A stretch of DNA of 64,000 nucleotides from Zeus faber. Taxonomy: Eukaryota; Chordata; Actinopteri; Zeiformes; Zeidae. The stretch lies in the NCBI GenBank assembly GCA_960531495.1, contig OY482849.1:434001-498000 (forward strand). The letters are read 5' to 3'. Position 1 is the first letter of the stretch. Each line of letters opens with the position of its first letter. This document shows positions 57,395 to 64,000 of the stretch, piece after piece. Below the pieces are notes generated by a model. That model made no database searches and was not told where the DNA came from. It saw only the letters and a program-made list of their open reading frames with translations. The translations under genes and the position numbers were made by a program.

Positions 57395-60300
57395 TTGACA
57401 AACAACACTTTAGCAGCACATACTAGTTCATCATTGTATTTAAACTGTCTGACACTGTCACATGGAGTAATGACTGAAGCGTTTAACCGATTCGCCTTTT
57501 CGACGTTTAAATCGACTGAAAATGCGTTTTTTCCCACATGTGTAGACTTTGATGAAAATTATCAGAACTCGAAAAATACATTTTATATGGGCCTAAAACT
57601 GGTTGACAAACAAGACTTTAGCAGCACATACTAGTTTATCATTGTATTTAAACTGTCTTTGAGAAAGACTTAAGAAGCACATAATAGTTCCTCATATTCA
57701 TTAAAGTTATATGGTGTACTGCAGCATTCTAAATCATGCGCCTACAAAGAGATAATGGTTCGGTGTTTCTCTAATTCAGCTAGACAGCAAACGGTCCAAA
57801 GTTCGGAAAATGATCATAACTCGAAAAATACATTTTATATGGGCCTAAAACTGGTTGGGAAACAACACATTAGCAGCACATACTAGTTTATCATTGTATT
57901 TAAACTGTCTGACACTGTCACATAGAGTAATGACTGAAGCGTTTAACCGTTCCGCCAAATCGACGTTTAAATCGGCTGAAAATGCGTTTTTTCCCACGTG
58001 TAGACTTTGATGAAAATTATCTGAACTCGAAAAATACATTTTATATGGGCCTAAAACTGGTTGACAAACAACACTTTAGCAGCACATACTAGTTTATCAT
58101 TGTATTTAAACTGTCTGACACTGTCACATAGAGTAATGACTGAAGCGTTTAACCGTTCCGCCAAATCGACGTTAAAATCGGCTGAAACTGCGTTTTTTCC
58201 CACGTGTAGACTTTGATGAAAATTATCAGAACTGGAAAAATACATTTTATATGGGCCTAAAACTGGTTGACAAACAACACTTTAGCAGCACATACTAGTT
58301 CATCATTGTATTTAAACTGTCTGACACTGTCACATGGAGTAATGACTGAAGCGTTTAACCGTTCCGCCAAATCGACGTTTAAATCGGCTGAAAATGCGTT
58401 TTTTCCCACGTGTAGACTTTGATGAAAATTATCTGAACTCGAAAAATACATTTTATATGGTCCTAAAACTGGTTGACAAACAACACTTTAGCAGCACATA
58501 CTAGTTTATCATTGTATTTAAACTGTCTGACACTGTCACATGGAGTAATGACTGAAGCGTTTAACCGATTCGCCTTTTCGACGTTTAAATCGACTGAAAA
58601 TGCGTTTTTTCCCACATGTGTAGACTTTGATGAAAATTATCAGAACTCGAAAAATACATTTTATATGGGCCTAAAACTGGTTGACAAACAAGACTTTAGC
58701 AGCACATACTAGTTTATCATTGTATTTAAACTGTCTTTGAGAAAGACTTAAGAAGCACATAATAGTTCCTCATATTCATTAAAGTTATATGGTGTACTGC
58801 AGCATTCTAAATCATGCGCCTACAAAGAGATAATGGTTCGGTGTTTCTCTAATTCAGCTAGACAGCAAACGGTCCAAAGTTCGGAAAATGATCATAACTC
58901 GAAAAATACATTTTATATGGGCCTAAAACTGGTTGGGAAACAACACATTAGCAGCACATACTAGTTTATCATTGTATTTACACTTTCTGACACTGTCACA
59001 TAGAGTAATGACTGAAGCGTTCAACCGATTCGCCTTTTCGACGTTTAAATCGGCTGAAAATGCGTTTTTTCTCACGTGTAGACTTTGATGAAAATTATCA
59101 GAACTCGAAAAATACATTTTATTTGGGCCTAAAACTGGTTGACAAACAACACTTTAGCAGCACATACTAGTTTATCATTGTATTTAAACTGTCTGACACT
59201 GTCACATAGAGTAATGACTGAAGCGTTTAACCGTTCCGCCAAATCGACGTTAAAATCGGCTGAAACTGCGTTTTTTCCCACGTGTAGACTTTGATGAAAA
59301 TTATCAGAACTGGAAAAATACATTTTATATGGGCCTAAAACTGGTTGACAAACAACACTTTAGCAGCACATACTAGTTCATCATTGTATTTAAACTGTCT
59401 GACACTGTCACATGGAGTAATGACTGAAGCGTTTAACCGTTCCGCCAAATCGACGTTAAAATCGGCTGAAACTGCGTTTTTTCCCACGTGTAGACTTTGA
59501 TGAAAATGATCATAACTCGAAAAATACATTTTATATGGGCCTAAAACTGGTTGACAAACAAGACTTTAGCTGCACATACTAGTTTATCATTGTATTTAAA
59601 CTGTCTGACACTGTCACATGGAGTAATGACTGAAGCGTTTAACCGATTCGCCTTTTCGACGTTTAAATCGACTGAAAATGCGTTTTTTCCCACATGTGTA
59701 GACTTTGATGAAAATTATCAGAACTCGAAAAATACATTTTATATGGGCCTAAAACTGGTTGACAAACAAGACTTTAGCAGCACATACTAGTTTATCATTG
59801 TATTTAAACTGTCTTTGAGAAAGACTTAAGAAGCACATAATAGTTCCTCATATTCATTAAAGTTATATGGTGTACTGCAGCATTCTAAATCATGCGCCTA
59901 CAAAGAGATAATGGTTCGGTGTTTCTCTAATTCAGCTAGACAGCAAACGGTCCAAAGTTCGGAAAATGATCATAACTCGAAAAATACATTTTATATGGGC
60001 CTAAAACTGGTTGGGAAACAACACATTAGCAGCACATACTAGTTTATCATTGTATTTACACTTTCTGACACTGTCACATAGAGTAATGACTGAAGCGTTC
60101 AACCGATTCGCCTTTTCGACGTTTAAATCGGCTGAAAATGCGTTTTTTCTCACGTGTAGACTTTGTTGAAAATTATCAGAACTCGAAAAATACATTTTAT
60201 TTGGGCCTAAAACTGGTTGACAAACAACACTTTAGCAGCACATACTAGTTTATCATTGTATTTAAACTGTCTGACACTGTCACATAGAGTAATGACTGAA

Positions 60301-60628
60301 GCGTTTAACCGTTCCGCCAAATCGACGTTAAAATCGGCTGAAACTGCGTTTTTTCCCACGTGTAGACTTTGATGAAAATTATCAGAACTGGAAAAATACA
60401 TTTTATATGGGCCTAAAACTGGTTGACAAACAACACTTTAGCAGCACATACTAGTTCATCATTGTATTTAAACTGTCTGACACTGTCACATGGAGTAATG
60501 ACTGAAGCGTTTAACCGTTCCGCCAAATCGACGTTAAAATCGGCTGAAACTGCGTTTTTTCCCACGTGTAGACTTTGATGAAAATGATCATAACTCGAAA
60601 AATACATTTTATATGGGCCTAAAACTGG
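57395..60628 (-). repeat. 1,078-bp higher-order repeat, three tandem copies
   Basis: Starts at 57,395, 58,473 and 59,551 give an exact 1,078-bp period. The marker CCTACAAAGAGATAATGG at 57,741, 58,819 and 59,897 gives the same 1,078 spacing. Each block holds one A unit, one A/B composite (together 450 bp) and three further A units (206, 206 and 216 bp). A related block with the same marker lies at about 55.0-55.9 kb. Confidence 0.85.
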
Positions 60629-61478
60629 TTGACAAACAAGACTTTAGCTGCACATACTAGTTTATCATTGTATTTAAACTGTCTTTGAGAAAGACTTAAG
60701 AAGCACATAATTGTTCCTCATATTAATTAAAGTTATATGGTGTACTGCAGCATTCAAAATCATGCACCTACAAAGAGACAATTGTTCGGTGTTTCTCTAA
60801 TTCAGCTAGACAGCAAATCGTCCAAAGTTCTGAAAATGATCATAACTCGAAAAATACATTTTATATGGACCTAAAACTGTTTGACAAACAACACTTTAGC
60901 AGCACATACTAGTTTATCATTGTATTTAAACTGTCTGACACTGTCACATAGAGTAATGACTGAAGCGTTTAACCGTTCCGCCAAATCGACGTTAAAATCG
61001 GCTGAAAATGCGTTTTTTCCCACGTGTAGACTTTGATGAAAATTATCAGAACTCGAAAAATACATTTTATATGGGCCTAAAACTGTTTGACAAACAACAC
61101 TTTAGCAGCACATACTAGTTGATCATTGTATTTAAACTGTCTGACACTGTCACATAGAGTAATGACTGAAGCGTTTAACCGTTCCACCAAATCGACGTTA
61201 AAATCGGCTTAAAATGCATTTTTTCCCACATGTGTAGACTTTGATGAAAATTATCAGAACTCGAAAAATACATTTTATATGGGCCTAAAACTGGTTGACA
61301 AACAACACTTTAGCAGCACATACTAGTTCATCATTGTATTTAAACTGTCTGACACTGTCACATGGAGTAATGACTGAAGCGTTTAACCGATTCGCCTTTT
61401 CGACGTTTAAATCGACTGAAAATGCGTTTTTTCCCACATGTGTAGACTTTGATGAAAATTATCAGAACTCGAAAAATA

Positions 61479-61509
<31 letters not shown>

Positions 61510-61515
<6 letters not shown>

Positions 61516-61613
61516 AAAATACAGAATCATCAACAGTAACAATTATGCCAAGAAAACATTTTTAAACACTTGGGAAATACATGTTTTCCCTTTTTCTCCC
61601 ATTCTCTATCCTA
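61510..61613 (-). other. LINE 3' UTR, copy 2
   Basis: Same UTR as copy 1, including the near-palindrome read here as GGGAAATACATGTTTTCCC at 61,572-61,590. It is followed by the T run at 61,481-61,509. Confidence 0.85.
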
Positions 61614-64000
61614 TCAGAATGCGAAGGAGAGAGAGTGGCATTCAGTTTCCTGGAGTAGGGTAGTTTGTTGCATGAATTGGCTTACAAAAAGGTCTTTGTT
61701 TCCTCCATATACCAACGATAGGTGGGCTTTTAGTGAGTTTCCAAAGAGGCTTTGTATGCTTACGTCTCTACCCTCATATAGTGCCAAGTTCCTTCTTGTC
61801 CATGTTGCGCGCCTGGAAAATGCCAGCACAGTGTTTATCAGTAAGTTTTCCGTTGGACTCTTTGTTTTGGGGGGGGGGCCAAACATGTAGGCCCAGTCCC
61901 ATGTAAGCCCTGTTAGTCTCCTAAGGCCACAATGTTCCACCAGTAGGCTCTTGACCCTCTCCCTATAGTTCGTGAGGGCCGTGCACCTAAGGAACAGGTG
62001 CTCAATGTCTTCTGCTTCTTCCATGCAGACCGCACACTCCCTCTTGTGCAAGTCTTTGTGTATTTGATGCAGGATGATGCCAGTAAAAATCCTCCTGTGC
62101 CTTATCTTGAAATCCAGGTGGAAGATGGCTGATGTGGCAAAAGGGATTTCCATGTTGTTCCATATATTTCTAATTGAATAGCCAGGAAATATCCTTGACC
62201 AGGCCTTTTCTGAAGCTGGAATTGTCACAATCTTTGAAATGAGTAATCTATACCAGTCTCTGGTTTTCACTGATTGGATGGTGGGGAATTTTCCTCTAAG
62301 GCACAGGAGGAAGTTCAGGGCATCATCCTGCACCTTGGGTCCTTTCTCTTTGAGCATGCCTCGCCACTCAGGTAGTAGGCTTTGATCAAATTTTTCCCCG
62401 AAAGAGACAATCAGTTTTTCCCTGTATTGCACCTTCCATCTGTCTAATTCCCAAAGTACATTCCCTATATCAAAGTTCCCTTTGTGGTCGGTCACCTGTC
62501 CCACTCTTGTTAGGCCTGCTGCCGTCAAGTGACTGCTGACGAGGTTTCTCCCATTATAGGTGAAGCATGGATTCGAGAGGAAAGGTAACTGCAGCACATG
62601 CTCTTTTTTACTGCACTCGGGTCTGAGGTGGGGAAGTATCCTTCCCCATGCCTCCAGCACCTCCTGGTAGAAGCCCGGCAGGCCACTGTAGGTTTTTCTG
62701 GGGTAGTGGGTACAGAGATTGTATTTGCTCCTCTCCCCAAACTCCGCCAGGTAGCCTGCGAGTGCGTCCTCCCAGGGATACTGCCTGGTCGAATCCAAGA
62801 ATTTCCCTATCAATTTAACCCTCAGTGCGTCTCTTTTGGCACCAATGTCAATCAGCCCTAATCCCCCCTCCCGTTTATTAGCAATTAACGTCCTGTGGGC
62901 GATCATATTTCCCTTACCCTTCCAAAGAAAGGAGGATATCTCACCGTTCAATGAATTTAGTGCCCAATCGGGCAGCTCACAGGTTCCCAAAGCATGATTA
63001 ATTTTTGACAGCACTAAGGCATTAGATACTATTACCTTTCCTTTTAGACTAAGCCCCCTCGCCCTCCACAGGTTCAAGGTACACTGTATTTTAATTATCA
63101 CACTCTTCCATGTTTTATCTCTTGCTTCACTCTCGTCTTTCCCAATGTACACACCCAAGATTTCTCTGCACCCTGTGGTCTCTTTAAGGCCCCATTTGTT
63201 TATCGTTTTTTGATTCTTACCGCAGAACATTATTGCAGATTTTTCTTTACTGATTCTTGCGCCAGAGGCTTTCTCATAGGCCCCTAGGTGTTTGAAGACA
63301 TGGTCTATGCTGTCACCATCCGAGACCATGATATTAATGTCGTCTGCATATTGGACTATTTTGGTTTTGTTGCCATTTGGCGTTAAGATACCTTTTATAT
63401 TTTTGTCTTTCAGTATTAGGAGTGCGAGGGGTTCTGCGACCAGGGTGTATAGCAGAGCTGAGAGGGGGCATCCCTGTCTCACAGACCTCTCGATCCGAAT
63501 GTCCCTGGTGAGAAGTCCGTTGCATTTCACCCTGCTACTCGCACTTCGATATAACACCTTGATCCAATCGATGAACTTTGCTCCGAAGCCGAACTTTTCC
63601 ATTACGGACCAGAGGAACGGATGCTCAACCCTGTCAAAAGCTTTTTCTAGGTCTACTCCAAGCAGCAGGCCCCTCTGCATAGTCATTGTTTTTACTGTAT
63701 CCCTAATTGTATTGATGGAGTCTGTAATATCTCTGCCTGGGATACTGTAAGTTTGCGTATTGCTGATGATTGAGCCTATTACTGCTTTAACTCTATTAGC
63801 CAGAATTTTTGCCAGAATCTTGTAATCTGAATTGAGTAGGCTAATTGGCCTATAGTTTTTCAGTTGGTTCCGGCATCCTTTATTCTTAAATACAATTGTG
63901 ATGATACCTTTTGTGAGGGAGTCCGGAGTTGTCTGGTTTACTCTAATACTAGTGTAAAGTTTTAGCAGCAAGGGGGCCAGCTGGGCTTTGAAGCACTGGT
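61614..64000 (-). CDS. Tx1-like LINE ORF2, C-terminal part (runs off the window)
   Basis: The frame is open from the window edge (reading QCFKAQLAPLLLK) to the TGA at 61,616-61,614, about 795 codons. It covers the RT core from just after NKSPGPDG-type sequence through YADD to the C-terminal CCHC (CAVCMEEAEDIEHLFLRC), with all motifs intact. Against copy 1 I see four residue changes: RISKEKS for RINKEKS, LAGYLAEF for LTGYLAEF, FSRRATW for FARRATW and LSLVYGG for LSLIYGG. There are no stops or frameshifts. Endonuclease and ORF1 lie outside the window. Confidence 0.93.
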   Translation of the reverse strand, partial: QCFKAQLAPLLLKLYTSIRVNQTTPDSLTKGIITIVFKNKGCRNQLKNYRPISLLNSDYKILAKILANRVKAVIGSIISNTQTYSIPGRDITDSINTIRDTVKTMTMQRGLLLGVDLEKAFDRVEHPFLWSVMEKFGFGAKFIDWIKVLYRSASSRVKCNGLLTRDIRIERSVRQGCPLSALLYTLVAEPLALLILKDKNIKGILTPNGNKTKIVQYADDINIMVSDGDSIDHVFKHLGAYEKASGARISKEKSAIMFCGKNQKTINKWGLKETTGCREILGVYIGKDESEARDKTWKSVIIKIQCTLNLWRARGLSLKGKVIVSNALVLSKINHALGTCELPDWALNSLNGEISSFLWKGKGNMIAHRTLIANKREGGLGLIDIGAKRDALRVKLIGKFLDSTRQYPWEDALAGYLAEFGERSKYNLCTHYPRKTYSGLPGFYQEVLEAWGRILPHLRPECSKKEHVLQLPFLSNPCFTYNGRNLVSSHLTAAGLTRVGQVTDHKGNFDIGNVLWELDRWKVQYREKLIVSFGEKFDQSLLPEWRGMLKEKGPKVQDDALNFLLCLRGKFPTIQSVKTRDWYRLLISKIVTIPASEKAWSRIFPGYSIRNIWNNMEIPFATSAIFHLDFKIRHRRIFTGIILHQIHKDLHKRECAVCMEEAEDIEHLFLRCTALTNYRERVKSLLVEHCGLRRLTGLTWDWAYMFGPPPKTKSPTENLLINTVLAFSRRATWTRRNLALYEGRDVSIQSLFGNSLKAHLSLVYGGNKDLFVSQFMQQTTLLQETECHSLSFAF

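Larger units (their letters stand above)
49080..61480 (-). repeat. ~200-bp satellite array, R variant, inverted orientation
   Basis: About 12.4 kb of monomers with the same ancestry as the left array, written on the opposite strand. A-type units are mainly 206 bp (for example starts at 55,692, 55,898, 56,104). Diagnostic R variants are CCACGTGTAGACTTTGATG in place of CCCACATGTGCACA, and GTTCCGCCAAATCGACG in place of CCCCTTTTCGACG. Composite units fuse the end of an A monomer to a B body through GTCTTTGAGAAAGACTTAAG, giving about 240 bp. Variants fall into higher-order blocks. No genes are supported here. Confidence 0.95.
61481..64000 (-). mobile_element. Tx1-clade LINE in satellite DNA, copy 2 (cut by window end)
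   Basis: The minus-strand copy is visible from its poly(A) (29 T on the plus strand, 61,481-61,509) through the 3' UTR and the C-terminal two-thirds of ORF2; its 5' part lies beyond 64,000. The sequence is nearly identical to copy 1. In monomer orientation, the poly(A) joins at ATGTATTTTTCGAG, the same monomer position as copy 1. The flanking monomer is R type, whereas copy 1 has an L-type monomer there. Confidence 0.93.

Noticed and set aside
37735..61065. Dozens of 63-79 codon frames repeated in each ~200-bp monomer on either strand
   Set aside because: Monomer lengths of 206-209 and 196 bp mostly break the frame between units. The frames have no independent start context and decay freely, so they are satellite shadows.
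37528..61480. Regularly spaced repeats resembling a CRISPR array
   Set aside because: The whole ~200-bp unit is repeated without unique spacers, the context is vertebrate, and no cas genes are present. It is a satellite.
42259..64000. One giant palindrome with a LINE in each arm
   Set aside because: The monomers next to the two poly(A) tails are of different variants (L type at 47,679, R type at 61,480) and array structure differs, so the arms are not simple inverted copies of each other.

Overview
The window looks like repeat-dominated DNA of a ray-finned (teleost) fish. This is inferred from four things: an L2-clade LINE ending in the tail common in fish genomes, a Tx1-clade LINE with two ORFs, a fish-type Ty3/Gypsy element, and a short match to a teleost Tc1 terminal repeat. 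No complete host gene is visible, and no bacterial or phage features are present.

Layout. 1-2.9 kb is mostly single-copy DNA with one probable host or transposon-derived exon (minus strand, 215-438), a CpG-dense patch, a 22-bp G run and a TG microsatellite. 2,937-5,331 is an internally deleted Ty3/Gypsy element on the minus strand with 5-bp target duplications. From about 5.53 to 37.52 kb lies a very long pyrimidine-strand satellite built from TTTC/TTTCAATC words. It is interrupted by two copies of the same RT-less L2 LINE (15,415-17,890 and 26,298-28,773). These copies are two because a block of about 10.9 kb, satellite plus LINE, is tandemly duplicated. Shorter duplications of about 2.6 kb and 0.9 kb are nested inside it.

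From 37.53 kb to 61.48 kb there is an unrelated satellite with ~196-209 bp monomers. Two monomer types (A ~208 bp, B ~196 bp) share their ends, and two regional variants (L on the left, R on the right) run in opposite orientations, with a scrambled orientation switch at about 49.0-49.1 kb. The R part has a 1,078-bp higher-order repeat. A full-length Tx1-like LINE with intact ORF1 and ORF2 (42,259-47,678, plus strand) sits in this satellite. A second, nearly identical copy (61,481 to beyond 64,000, minus strand) borders its right end.

How it fits together. Both Tx1-like copies join their poly(A) end to the same base of the satellite monomer, in the same orientation relative to the monomer. This suggests a non-LTR retrotransposon that targets this satellite. 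The LINE 3' UTR also carries an 11-bp match to the target, and its extreme 5' end carries an NRF1-type motif. This LINE/satellite pair is the most interesting system in the window. The main caution is that long satellites and near-identical tandem duplications are prone to assembly error.
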